A DNA stretch of 64,000 bases from an uncultured Chitinophaga sp. (GTDB lineage: Bacteria; Bacteroidota; Bacteroidia; Chitinophagales; Chitinophagaceae). The translations under genes were made by a program, and so were the position numbers. The notes beneath the pieces were generated by a model. That model was not told the DNA's origin and did not search any database. It saw only the letters and a list, made by a program, of their open reading frames with translations. Below, piece by piece: positions 41,780 through 50,990 of the stretch (position 1 is its first letter; the number at the start of each line of letters is the position of its first letter). The stretch spans positions 653,877 through 717,876 of the forward strand of contig NZ_CALEJS010000015.1 in the NCBI RefSeq assembly GCF_937898475.1. Reading direction: 5' to 3'.

Positions 41780-43543
41780 ATGATGACTTCGATTAACAAG
41801 ATCTTACGGACCGGAGCGCAGAACGAAGATCAGGCTTCAGAAAAATCCATTATTGCCGTTAACTCATTCAGCCTGATCGCCCTTAACCTGGTGTGCATAT
41901 TCGGCGTAATATTCTATTTTCTTACAGGCGAACTGCAGGTGCTGTTCGCTGCTGCGCTGGAGGCGGTGGCCTTTCTGTGCATGATACAGCTGAACAAACG
42001 GAAACTTCATATAGCCGCCGCATACGGCGTTATTTTTACTATCAATGCATCGCTCGTTTATTACAGTGGTATACTGGCGGCCATCATAGAAGTGTGGCTG
42101 GCATCCATTTTCCTGTTTGGCGCCTCTCTCCTGTTCTTTAATAAAGATAAACACCGCATCGCCGGGATCGCTATAACCCTTTTCACCGTACTAATATGTC
42201 AACTCAATGATGCACACCCGTTCATCCCTGCCCTGCTGAAAACAGACGCAGAACAGGACCTGCTGCGCTTCGGCGCCCGTCCGGGACTGATAATTCTGGA
42301 CATACTGGTGATCTGGCTCTACAAGAAAAAGAACGAAGATCTCCTGAACGATGTCAGGCGGCAGGCTGCTGAGCTGGAAGCCACCAACATATCCAAGAAC
42401 TTTTTTATCAGGGTCACCAATCATGAACTGAAAGGCCCCCTGAATGCCATACACGAGATCAGCCAGACCCTGCTGCTGAATGATGATGTGGAAGAGAACC
42501 CATCGCTGCGCCCGCTGGCAGAAGACCTGTACACCGCCAGCCATACCGCCATGCAGGAGGTGAGCAACGTATTGGACATGTCGAAAATTGAAGCAGGCAA
42601 GATCAATGATATTGACAGTGAATCTTTCAATATAAGACAGTTCCTGACCAATCTCACTAAAGTACACCAGTACACCGCCAACCGTAAACAGGTGAGCATT
42701 GTTACGGAATTCCACGAGAAGCTGCCACAGATCATCGTAAGCGATAAGGCAAAGCTGACCAAAGTGGTAGGCAACCTGCTGGTGAATGCCATCAAATTCA
42801 CTGTTCCCAAAAGCCGGGTGACCCTGCGGGCATATGCGAAAGATCATTCCCTGCATATCGCCGTGAAAGACCAGGGCAAAGGCATTAAAGAGGAAAAGCT
42901 GAAAACCCTGTTCGATCCTTTTGAGACGGAAAAGAATAGCCTCATGGAAGGAACCGGTCTGGGACTTTTCATCACCCGTCATTTTACTGAATTACTCGGC
43001 GGACAGATCTCCGTGCAAAGCTCACAGAAAGAGGGTTCTACGTTCAGCATTCATATACCGCTGAAAACCGGGCAGGAAGAAACCGCCGCTGCACAACAAA
43101 AACCCGCACCAGCCAACTTTACCGGCAAACGGGTACTGATCTGTGAAGACAACCAGATGAGCCAGGTGTACCTGGCCAAGTTCCTGGAACGCACCGGCTG
43201 TACCACCTTCCTGGCAGATAACGGCGCCGCAGGCGTGGTGATCGCACAGAAAGAACCCCTGGACCTGGTGATCCTGGATTCACACATGCCGGAAATGAGT
43301 GGAAAGGCCACTATTGAATACATACGGCGGCATCCCCGGTTGCAACATTTGCCGGTTATAGTTATCTCGGGTGATAGCTATATGGGAGAAGACGAAGAAT
43401 TGCTCATGGCCGGCGCTAATGAATACCTGCTCAAACCTGTAGACTTCAAGACGCTGAGCGAGATCATGCACAAATACCTTTCTTCCCCCATTGCTATCAA
43501 TACCGGTAACAAGGCTATCCAGCCCCCGGCTCAGGCCATCTGA
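41780..43543 (+). CDS. Hybrid sensor histidine kinase with receiver domain
   Basis: 587 residues from ATG 41780 (MMTSINKIL); 14 more codons upstream to 41738 are possible. The N-terminus has about six hydrophobic helices and no extracellular loop of size, so a membrane-embedded sensor. HisKA with phospho-His in TNHELKGPLN, HATPase_c (N-box NLLVNAIKF, G1 DQGKGIKEE, G2 EGTGLGLFITR), then one receiver domain (CEDN, phospho-Asp in VILDSHMPEMSG, Lys in LLKPVD). There is no HPt, so the phosphate must pass to a partner. Its 3' end overlaps the terpene synthase gene by 13 bp in convergent direction. Signal unknown. Confidence 0.93.
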   Translation: MMTSINKILRTGAQNEDQASEKSIIAVNSFSLIALNLVCIFGVIFYFLTGELQVLFAAALEAVAFLCMIQLNKRKLHIAAAYGVIFTINASLVYYSGILAAIIEVWLASIFLFGASLLFFNKDKHRIAGIAITLFTVLICQLNDAHPFIPALLKTDAEQDLLRFGARPGLIILDILVIWLYKKKNEDLLNDVRRQAAELEATNISKNFFIRVTNHELKGPLNAIHEISQTLLLNDDVEENPSLRPLAEDLYTASHTAMQEVSNVLDMSKIEAGKINDIDSESFNIRQFLTNLTKVHQYTANRKQVSIVTEFHEKLPQIIVSDKAKLTKVVGNLLVNAIKFTVPKSRVTLRAYAKDHSLHIAVKDQGKGIKEEKLKTLFDPFETEKNSLMEGTGLGLFITRHFTELLGGQISVQSSQKEGSTFSIHIPLKTGQEETAAAQQKPAPANFTGKRVLICEDNQMSQVYLAKFLERTGCTTFLADNGAAGVVIAQKEPLDLVILDSHMPEMSGKATIEYIRRHPRLQHLPVIVISGDSYMGEDEELLMAGANEYLLKPVDFKTLSEIMHKYLSSPIAINTGNKAIQPPAQAI

Positions 43544-44508
43544 TACCGGGCCGTATCCATCCGGCTCCAGTCAATGTTACCACGCATCATTACTGCCAGC
43601 GCGTTTATAAAACGCCGTAATTCAGCATCCGTTTCCTTTGAGAAGGAAGGCAGTTGACCCGCCAGCTGAACAAATTCTTTCACCTTGTCATCATGAATAG
43701 CTGTAGCCTTGAAAACAGCGTCTTCCAGGCTCAGGCCTTCGTGTCGTTTCAATAACATCACGAGGTTCATTTCGTCGCCCTGCAACAGCTCTTTCCTGTA
43801 GGAGAACAGATCATTTGCGTAACAGATCGTGTCTGAGCAGAGGGTGATCATAGTCTGGATGGTGTTATGCCAGATCACTTCGTCGGGCAGGCTGATACCC
43901 TCCATCACCTCTACGAGGTCTGCAAAAAAGTTGGCGCCGCCAAACTGCTGCCTGAACTGCATATACTCTGCTACCTCGGGCAGGCGGTTTTGCTTTACCA
44001 GCTCAATCCGCCACAGGTTGGCCACAAAAGCCCTTTTCATGCTTTCTGCAAACCGCTGCTGCCAGGCGGGCGTACTGCGACGGCAGATCCGTTCCCAGAA
44101 ATCACTGATGGCGGCCAGGGCTGGGCCATGTTGCGAAAGGGTTTTCCTTGCATGATCCTGGAGGATGCTGCGCACCTGCTCAAGGAACATTTCGAAGTTC
44201 TCTTTTTTCCGCACGTCTTCGGTGTCGGCGCTGGCTTCATCGTACTGGTCATCCAGCACAAATAACAGCGTGTTAAGGTCTGCTGCTATGCACAGCGCCT
44301 CAAAGTCTGCGGAGGGGAACATTCGTGCAACCATCCACGTGAATTTCTGTTCCCGGTAATGCTGAAATACCTCATCTGACCGGACAAGGCCAAATTTCTT
44401 CACCCATTCTGCAGTGTGTTCGTCTGCAAGGGTTACCTGAGGGTTCAAGTTGGTTGGAAAAGGGCAATAGAGTTCCGGAGTGCTCACTGAGCGTTGAATG
44501 AGTGCCAT
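43531..44508 (-). CDS. Class I terpene synthase (sesquiterpene cyclase type)
   Basis: A 325-residue protein, typical for bacterial class I cyclases. Aspartate-rich metal site DDQYDE at residues 86-91, the second metal triad NDLFSYRKE at 232-240 (N, S, E), and the terminal RY pair at 321-322 that contacts diphosphate. A bacterial one-domain terpene synthase of this size normally ionises farnesyl (or geranyl) diphosphate with Mg and cyclises it; the product cannot be read from sequence. No P450, methyltransferase or prenyl-diphosphate synthase adjoins it, so it is an orphan biosynthetic gene. It ends inside the convergent sensor kinase gene by 13 bp. Confidence 0.93.
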   Translation of the reverse strand: MALIQRSVSTPELYCPFPTNLNPQVTLADEHTAEWVKKFGLVRSDEVFQHYREQKFTWMVARMFPSADFEALCIAADLNTLLFVLDDQYDEASADTEDVRKKENFEMFLEQVRSILQDHARKTLSQHGPALAAISDFWERICRRSTPAWQQRFAESMKRAFVANLWRIELVKQNRLPEVAEYMQFRQQFGGANFFADLVEVMEGISLPDEVIWHNTIQTMITLCSDTICYANDLFSYRKELLQGDEMNLVMLLKRHEGLSLEDAVFKATAIHDDKVKEFVQLAGQLPSFSKETDAELRRFINALAVMMRGNIDWSRMDTARYQMA

Positions 44509-44634
44509 AGGAAGAAATTTTTGTTTTGGAAAATATAGCTAAAATTGACCAATAAAGCCGGCTAATGTGGCTACAGGTGGCTATTACGGCAGGACGCCTG
44601 TAATGATATTGCAGTTTTGGGAACTGAGGAGGGG

Positions 44635-46740
44635 CTATAACCGGTTACTTTCTTCGCTGCCTGCTACTTTCTCCAGCAGTGCCCTGGCGGCCGGTTCTCC
44701 GCTATCAGCGGCCATACTTAACCAGAATCGCGCATAGGTTTCATTCTTTTCTACGGCCAGGCCATTGAGATAATAGCAGCCTACTTCTTTTTGTGCAACG
44801 GTTTTTCCTGCTTCAGCGGCCAGCAGGAAATAGAGAAATGCTTTAAGATGATCTGCTTTGCTGGCAGCGTTCTTTTCATAGAATTCAGCCAGGTAATACA
44901 TGGCTTCCACATGACCTGCGGTAGCCGCTTTCTCGTATAAGTCAAGGGCTATACGAATATTGTTCTCTGTAGCGCCGCCCAGGTGAGGAAGTAATTGTCC
45001 GTTGTTGTAGGCAAAAGTGCCTTTCAGCAATTCATAAGCAAGGCGGTACTGGCATTCAGAACCATTTACCGCTGCCCCCTGGTGCAGGTAACGGGCGGCT
45101 GCTTTCAGGCTGCGGCTTTTATATTCGCCGTAGAAGACAGCCTTAAATGCAGCGTAGCAGCAGCCTTCCTCGTCCTGGAGGTCCAGGTCGGCTGTTTTGC
45201 AGTACCAGTCGGCCGCCGCTTCCGGGTTCCTGTCCTCTTCATACCCCTTATCGAAATAGCGGGCCAGGCAGGCCATCGCCTTTATATATCCCAGGGATGC
45301 ACTTTTCTGCAGATAGTCCAGCGCCATTTTCCTGTCGTCACGGTTAGGCTTAAAGAAATGACCCGGCACAATATGAACGCTTCTCCATAACAGGCGGCCT
45401 TCGTAGATACGTTTTCCTACGAGGTAGTAGCAATGCATGCTGCCATAATGTATACCGAGGTTGATATAATGAGTGGCCATGCTGTAATCGTGATCGCGGG
45501 TGCGCGCCTCCAGTTCCAGTTCGGCCAGTCGGGCGCAGGCCCATCCACTGCCTTCCTGGGCTATCTCTTTCATGATCCGGACGGCCTTGTCGCGGTCTTT
45601 GATCAGGTGAAAGGCAGCATCGCCCTGCCAATAGAGATGTATCAGCTGTTCTCCCGCTTCCAGGATACCTTCACGCAAGGCCAGGTGATAATAGTTAAGC
45701 GCTTTGCCGGAATGTTTTTCCTGTCCGTACAGGCCTTTGGCATAGATCTCACCCAATCGCAGCCAGGCCTCGGGGTAGCCATACCTGGCGGCCCTGCGGT
45801 AACAACCAGGTATCTTGGGATCCTTTGGATCTGCGGCGGCCAGGGAAGCGGCATAGTCGTACAGCAATGCGGCATTCTCCGGATGCCTGTTTAAAGCTTC
45901 CCGGTAGTACTCATTTGCTTTTTGCGGCTCATTGATATGCCGGTAATATTCGGCAAGGGCAGGTGCGCCCAGGCGCGGAGAAAGCCGGTACATGGTAACA
46001 AAATGCTGCAGGGCGTCGGCAGGCGCATGTTTATGATAAAGGCAGTACCTGGCGTAATGCCCCCGGTAAGCGGCGCGGATCTGGTTGCGGGCGTCAGCAG
46101 GAAGACCGCTGTACAGCTGATACGCATAGCCCTGCATACTGTCATTCCAGCTGGCGGCCTGTCCACGCCGCAGGGCATCCATCATGACTATACGCAAAGT
46201 AACAGAGTCGGGCTCAAGCTGTACCGCCTTCCTGTACCACAGGGGCATGCGCTGCGCCTGACCCAGGTCTGCGGGGAACAGCACAATCTCATCGCCATAA
46301 CGGGCGTCTATGGCATACATGTATCCCAAATAAAGCCAGGCATGAAAAGGCCTGGGCGACAACCCCCTGGCGGTATCCAGCAGTGCTGCTGCATGATCCA
46401 TTCCTTCTTTCAGGCTTTTAAGACTATATACTGATGCCGCTGTAACCGGCAGAGATCCTCTCTTTGCATAGGCGTCAAACAGCAGGCATGCTGCCAGAAC
46501 GATGTGCGCGGGATAAGACTGGGGGTAACGCGCCAGCCAGGAAGCGGCCAGTTGCCGGGCGCTTTTTAACCTGACCGGGTAGTAACGCAGATATTTCTCA
46601 AAATCGCCCGCGGTGTTTTCTGTTGCTTGTTCATAACGCTCCTGTACACCCCGGTATAAGTATTCCAGTGTATCAATATCCTCCTCCCGCACAAGTTCCA
46701 GCAGGAAAAGGTAGTTTTTCAATTCGTTATTCTCCATCAT
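44635..46740 (-). CDS. Sel1/TPR-like repeat protein
   Basis: Start chosen at ATG 46740 (MMENNELKNYLF), since the 37 preceding codons do not resemble a signal; 701 residues. The N-terminal half has TPR-like helices (YRHINEPQKANEYYREALNRHPENAALL). The C-terminal half has Sel1-type repeats with the A-x-x-x-LG-x-x-Y-x-x-G pattern: AWLRLGEIYAKGLYG, AMACLARYFDKGYEEDRN, AMYYLAEFYEKNAASK, VAQKEVGCYYLNGLAVEKN. Sel1 proteins act as adaptors; this one has no signal peptide and should be cytoplasmic. No reaction can be assigned. No close neighbour suggests a pathway. Confidence 0.78.
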   Translation of the reverse strand: MMENNELKNYLFLLELVREEDIDTLEYLYRGVQERYEQATENTAGDFEKYLRYYPVRLKSARQLAASWLARYPQSYPAHIVLAACLLFDAYAKRGSLPVTAASVYSLKSLKEGMDHAAALLDTARGLSPRPFHAWLYLGYMYAIDARYGDEIVLFPADLGQAQRMPLWYRKAVQLEPDSVTLRIVMMDALRRGQAASWNDSMQGYAYQLYSGLPADARNQIRAAYRGHYARYCLYHKHAPADALQHFVTMYRLSPRLGAPALAEYYRHINEPQKANEYYREALNRHPENAALLYDYAASLAAADPKDPKIPGCYRRAARYGYPEAWLRLGEIYAKGLYGQEKHSGKALNYYHLALREGILEAGEQLIHLYWQGDAAFHLIKDRDKAVRIMKEIAQEGSGWACARLAELELEARTRDHDYSMATHYINLGIHYGSMHCYYLVGKRIYEGRLLWRSVHIVPGHFFKPNRDDRKMALDYLQKSASLGYIKAMACLARYFDKGYEEDRNPEAAADWYCKTADLDLQDEEGCCYAAFKAVFYGEYKSRSLKAAARYLHQGAAVNGSECQYRLAYELLKGTFAYNNGQLLPHLGGATENNIRIALDLYEKAATAGHVEAMYYLAEFYEKNAASKADHLKAFLYFLLAAEAGKTVAQKEVGCYYLNGLAVEKNETYARFWLSMAADSGEPAARALLEKVAGSEESNRL

Positions 46741-46989
46741 TGTTTCACCACATATGTATTGGTTAAAAGGGCGAAAAGGGCGGGTTACAAGTTGATGCAT
46801 ATGAAAACACGCTGCTTCATATGAATACAAGCCCCTGCGCAAGTTCTGCAATTTACACCGGTTAATTGTTAATCAGATGTAAATGATTGATAGTTTACTA
46901 ATTCGGACAAAAATAAAATGTTAAAACATGGTTTCCTATAGCCGGATAGTTAACGTAAAAGTAGTACGAAATATGATGGGCGTCTGCAG

Positions 46990-47226
46990 CTATTTTGGAC
47001 GGTGCAGATGTTCAAGTATCCTTGTAGCGATGGCATTGATCAGTGAGGGATCTACCACATTGGCAACCTCCGGTTTCAGCGCTCCGTTCTCCTGCCGGTA
47101 ATAGTCGATGGAGTGATCATCATCAACAGTGGCACGGTAGAAAGTTCCCCCTTGTTCATGATGCAGTGAGACCGGTATGATATAATTCCTCCCATGCAGG
47201 TCAAAGTCCAGGTTGAATGGTTCCAT
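46990..47226 (-). CDS. Small hypothetical protein, Bacteroidota-type
   Basis: 78 residues from ATG 47226 (MEPFNLDFDLHGRNYIIPVS). The frame continues upstream for 15 codons but that part is made of island 14 words, so it is not expected to be translated. Content is a short beta-rich N-terminus followed by HSIDYYRQENG and a helical tail VDPSLINAIATRILEHL. No signal or membrane segment. I do not recognise a named family. Confidence 0.55.
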   Translation of the reverse strand: MEPFNLDFDLHGRNYIIPVSLHHEQGGTFYRATVDDDHSIDYYRQENGALKPEVANVVDPSLINAIATRILEHLHRPK

Positions 47227-47244
47227 AACACAAAATACAAAAAA

Positions 47245-47340
47245 AGTCGTTAGCAGACAGCCGTTAGTCATTAGTGATGACCGCGAATACCAAATTCGCT
47301 GCTTTTACTAACAACCAAGGGCTGGCGACTAACGACTTAA
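47245..47340. repeat. Heptamer-periodic inverted repeat island 14 (AGTCGTT/CGACTAA words)
   Basis: Left arm 47245-47279: AGTCGTT, AGCAGAC, AGCCGTT, AGTCATT, AGTGATG. Right arm 47305-47340: TTACTAA, CAACCAA, GGGCTGG, CGACTAA, CGACTTA. The arms are inverted around AATTCG. It lies between the GH51 gene end and the 78-residue protein. Confidence 0.72.
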
Positions 47341-47358
47341 AATATAAAACTAACTCCC

Positions 47359-49332
47359 CTACCTATACGGAACTGCCACTACATTCAGCGATGCCGGTGC
47401 GGCAGTAATACGCAGCTGCTTACCCGTTGCAGACAGCTGTTTTTCAGTGGGCACTACCTTGTTGGGTGATCCCAGCGTGTTAAAGTCACCGGGATGTGGG
47501 GCAGACAGTATCTGTTGTACCGCCGCGCCTTTTGCTGCAGCGCCTTCCAGCTGCAGCTCCAGCTGTACCGGGGCGGAAGAGGCGTTGACGATCTTCAGCA
47601 GCAGCTTCCTGGAAGGTGCGTCGATCACAGCGCTGGCATACAGGCTGTCTTTTCCCGCCAGCACCTCGCCGTTACGCAGCACGGGCACCACCTGCGTGCC
47701 TCTGTTGGCCGAGAATAACTGCTGAACATAGTAATTGGGCGTACCTACCGTGCGCAGGTTATCAAACCAGATAAGGTCAGGACGCCATTGCCAGGCTTCC
47801 ACATGGGCAAAAAGCGGGGCATAGGAGGCCATCCTTACAATATCGGCATTGCGTTCAAGACCGGTCATAAAGGCTGCCTCTGCCAGGGCGCTGCCCCAGG
47901 TATTACGGCTTTCGGCCTCTTTGGCTTCCTTTGTATGGGCGGCGTATTCGCCGGCAAATATTTTAGGCCCCTGGCTCCTGTCGTAATGATCATAACGGGA
48001 GGCATTGGCCAGGAACCATTCAGGAGGCATATAATAATGTTCGTCGATAAAATCGGCCTGGCTGGCTTTCAGTTCTTTCCAGAGGTAATCGAACATGGGG
48101 CCTTTGGAGAAAGGGCCTGCGCTGGACACCAGCTTTATCTCCGGGTGCTTTGCTTTCAGCGTGGCTTCAAATACCCGGTAACGTTCTATATATTGTTCAT
48201 CCCATTGTTCATTGCCTATCCCTATCATGGTAAGGTTAAATGGCGCGGGGTGGCCCATGGCTGCCCTCAGTGCACCCCATTGGGTAGTGGTATCGCCATT
48301 GGCAAAAGCGATCAGGTCCACCGCGTCCTGGAGGTAAGGATCCAGCTCGTTCATGGCGGCCACTTCACGGGTATTGAACTGGCAGGCCATACCGCAGTTC
48401 AGGATGGGTAGTGGCGCCGCGCCTAAGTCTTCTGCCAGCTGGAAATATTCAAAGAAGCCCAGGCCAAAGCTTTGGAAATAATCCGGTGCAGATCTGTGCG
48501 AAAACTCTGTGTTCCAGCGGTTGATGATCAATTTGCGCTCTTCCGGTTTGCCAACGGTTTTCTTCCACTGGTAGCGGTTGGCCAGGTCGCGGCCTTCTAC
48601 GATGCAGCCGCCGGGAAACCGCACAAAGCCTGGTTTCAGATCTGCCAGCATCTGTACCAGGTCGGCCCGGAGGCCATTGGGCCGCTGTTTCCAGGTAGCG
48701 GCCGGAAAAAGGGAGATCATATCCGCATCTATGGCACCCTGGCCGGAGAACAGTATCTGCAAACGGGCTTTGGCTGCAGTAGCCGTGGCCGTGAGTGAGA
48801 CCTTATACTGCCGCCAGCCATCCCCAAAACCATTCAGGGAAGCGGCCCCTATCTGCTGCCCGTTTTCGTCCAGCAGCAGGATCCGGGCCTTTAAACTCTT
48901 GCCCTGCGGCGCATTGGCCCACATGGAAAAATTATACGCCTTCCCTTTTTCTATACCAATGCCCCTGAAGCCTTCGTTGCTGAGGCCATAAGCGCCCATG
49001 GCGGCATCAACCGTGATACGGGCGTAACGCGGATTGTTCTCATTTTCCTTACCACGGTTCACCATCAGTATCCTGCCTTTGCCACTGTCTTTTTTTACTT
49101 CGTTCCATCCCATCATCGGATCATTAAATTCAAAGGAACGGTTCTTCACCAGCTCTGCGTACAGACCACCGTCTGCTGCAAAGTTGATATCCTCAAAAAA
49201 AACGCCCCACATATGGGGCGATATCATCGCTCCGGGTTTGTTTACCTGTACGGTAAGACGTTGCGGCGCCTGGGCAGATGCAGTGAGGCCGGTTAAAACA
49301 AGGGCGGCCAGCAGGAAATGTTTTATACGCAT
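47359..49332 (-). CDS. Alpha-L-arabinofuranosidase, GH51-like
   Basis: A 657-residue protein with a signal peptide (ending SASAQ), so periplasmic or outer surface. N-terminal block ISPHMWGVFFEDINFAADGGLYAELVKNRSFEF is diagnostic of GH51 arabinofuranosidases, followed by a CBM4/9-like insert. Catalytic acid/base Glu in IGIGNEQWDEQY and nucleophile Glu in IFAGEYAAHTKE. It releases terminal alpha-L-arabinofuranosyl units from arabinan, arabinoxylan or arabinogalactan. The gene is 165 bp downstream of susD in the same direction, completing a minimal utilisation locus. Full length. Confidence 0.95.
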   Translation of the reverse strand: MRIKHFLLAALVLTGLTASAQAPQRLTVQVNKPGAMISPHMWGVFFEDINFAADGGLYAELVKNRSFEFNDPMMGWNEVKKDSGKGRILMVNRGKENENNPRYARITVDAAMGAYGLSNEGFRGIGIEKGKAYNFSMWANAPQGKSLKARILLLDENGQQIGAASLNGFGDGWRQYKVSLTATATAAKARLQILFSGQGAIDADMISLFPAATWKQRPNGLRADLVQMLADLKPGFVRFPGGCIVEGRDLANRYQWKKTVGKPEERKLIINRWNTEFSHRSAPDYFQSFGLGFFEYFQLAEDLGAAPLPILNCGMACQFNTREVAAMNELDPYLQDAVDLIAFANGDTTTQWGALRAAMGHPAPFNLTMIGIGNEQWDEQYIERYRVFEATLKAKHPEIKLVSSAGPFSKGPMFDYLWKELKASQADFIDEHYYMPPEWFLANASRYDHYDRSQGPKIFAGEYAAHTKEAKEAESRNTWGSALAEAAFMTGLERNADIVRMASYAPLFAHVEAWQWRPDLIWFDNLRTVGTPNYYVQQLFSANRGTQVVPVLRNGEVLAGKDSLYASAVIDAPSRKLLLKIVNASSAPVQLELQLEGAAAKGAAVQQILSAPHPGDFNTLGSPNKVVPTEKQLSATGKQLRITAAPASLNVVAVPYR

Positions 49333-49440
49333 ATCAGTTGTGGAATTGGTTTATGTTCCATCTTGCCGGATGGGAGGTTCAATATACGATTATTCTAATT
49401 GTTGTACAAATGACACTTAAATGAGCGGTATGTAAAGAAG

Positions 49441-49483
49441 GACGCCCGGTCTTCTGCTTTGCAGCCTGGCCGGGCGTCTTTTT
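49441..49483. terminator. Hairpin terminator between susD and GH51
   Basis: GACGCCCGG (49441-49449) pairs with CCGGGCGTC (49470-49478). TTTTT follows on the plus strand, while on the minus strand the run is CTTCTTT. It lies 15 nt beyond the susD stop and would attenuate GH51 expression. Confidence 0.6.
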
Positions 49484-49497
49484 ATCAACAGCTGTCT

Positions 49498-50979
49498 TTA
49501 ATAATTCGGGTTCTGCACCAGCACCCCTTTGCTTTTATCTATTTCCTGTTGCGGAATAGGGAAATAATAATGTTTGGGACGAATAAATGTACGCGGTGCA
49601 CCGCCTACAGCCACCTGTGTACCGTTATAAGATAATTTCGGTTTGTTGTAATAAGTGGTAATGTCTACCAGCTTTACTTTGTCCCAGCGCATCAGGTCCT
49701 GGTGACGCTCATTCTCTCCTGCCAGCTCCATACGCCGTTCATGCATCAGTGCGGCAAAATTGGCGCCTGTCAGATCGGGCAGGCCTGCTCGTTTGCGCAC
49801 CGCATTGATCTCGGCATCGCCGGCGCCGGGACCGCTTGTACGGATCTTGGCTTCCGCCACCAGCAGGTAAATATCAGCAGACCGCAGCAAAGGCGTTTTC
49901 ATGGAGTAGTCAAGTCCACCGTTGCTAAGCCAGCGGCAGAACTTACGGTAGTGAAAACCAGTGCTGGAAAGGCCGGGATCATACGTTACCACTTCGGTGC
50001 CAATGTCTATCTGGTCGCCCTGCTTCATAATGGATACATCTTTTCGGGCATCACCGGTCTCATATTCATCCACAAGGTTTTTCACCGGGAAGAAGAAACT
50101 CCAGCCACCCCAGGCGCGTGGAGCGTGGTAAGTAACAAAGTCCGTATAGCCCCACCCGTTCTCTGACTGTACTGCAAATAACATTTCAGAGTTATTGCCG
50201 GTGGCGGCGTTAAAATTGTCTACATAGTTGGTGGCCAGCGCGTAATTGGCATTGGTAGTTACCTTCGTGCCGTATTCAATGGCCTTGTCCAGTTTCTCCC
50301 AGTACATATACAGTTTGCAGAGCAGGCCCCATGCGGCCCCTTTGCTTACGCGGCCTTTATCGCCGGAGGCATAGGTTTCGGGCAGCAGGTCTGCTGCAGC
50401 CAGCAGGTCCTGCTCAATATACTGGCGTACTGTATCAAGACCCGCCTTGGGCTGATTATAATCGCCTGACAACACATGCTCTTCCCTGATAATGGGCACT
50501 TCTCCATATATCAGCATGAGGCGCCAGTATGCGTAAGCTCTCAGGAAATGCGCCTCGCCCAGGCAACGGTTCTTGATTTCGGGATCTATATCTGAGATAT
50601 TGGGGATGTAGATCAAAGCGTTGTTAGCGCGGCTGATCTCTTCATATTTCCATCTCCATCCCACCCTAACGGAGTAGGTAGATGCATCGTATGTGAATTC
50701 CTCTATTACCTGGTCATAGTCGTGGTCGCCACCCCGTACCTGGTCATCAGAACAGTTATCGAAGACAAACTCGTTGAAGCCCGTATAATCTTCCTGCAAC
50801 AGCACCTCGTAAATGCCGGTAATACCATCCAGCGCATCATTCTGGTTGCGCCAGTAGTTGCCGGTGGTGTAGCTGCCCTTGGGCTCAACATCCAGCACAT
50901 GACAGCCGGCCGCAAACAGCAGCAGTGCGCTGCCTAGCATAGCTGGTATATATCTCTTGCGTTTCATATTCTTCATCAT
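49498..50979 (-). CDS. SusD/RagB-type outer-membrane glycan-binding lipoprotein
   Basis: A 493-residue protein with a lipoprotein signal (LLFAAGCHVLD), the N-terminal SusD block GSYTTGNYWRNQNDALDGITGIYE, helical TPR-like scaffold (EISRANNALIYIPNIS, CLGEAHFLRAYAYWRLMLIYGEVPII) and the C-terminal RagB/SusD signature ELAGENERHQDLMRWDKV and FPIPQQEIDKSKG. SusD proteins cap the SusC channel and deliver oligosaccharides. It is 11 bp after the susC gene and upstream of the GH51 enzyme. Confidence 0.97.
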   Translation of the reverse strand: MMKNMKRKRYIPAMLGSALLLFAAGCHVLDVEPKGSYTTGNYWRNQNDALDGITGIYEVLLQEDYTGFNEFVFDNCSDDQVRGGDHDYDQVIEEFTYDASTYSVRVGWRWKYEEISRANNALIYIPNISDIDPEIKNRCLGEAHFLRAYAYWRLMLIYGEVPIIREEHVLSGDYNQPKAGLDTVRQYIEQDLLAAADLLPETYASGDKGRVSKGAAWGLLCKLYMYWEKLDKAIEYGTKVTTNANYALATNYVDNFNAATGNNSEMLFAVQSENGWGYTDFVTYHAPRAWGGWSFFFPVKNLVDEYETGDARKDVSIMKQGDQIDIGTEVVTYDPGLSSTGFHYRKFCRWLSNGGLDYSMKTPLLRSADIYLLVAEAKIRTSGPGAGDAEINAVRKRAGLPDLTGANFAALMHERRMELAGENERHQDLMRWDKVKLVDITTYYNKPKLSYNGTQVAVGGAPRTFIRPKHYYFPIPQQEIDKSKGVLVQNPNY

Positions 50980-50990
50980 GGTTTAGCAGA

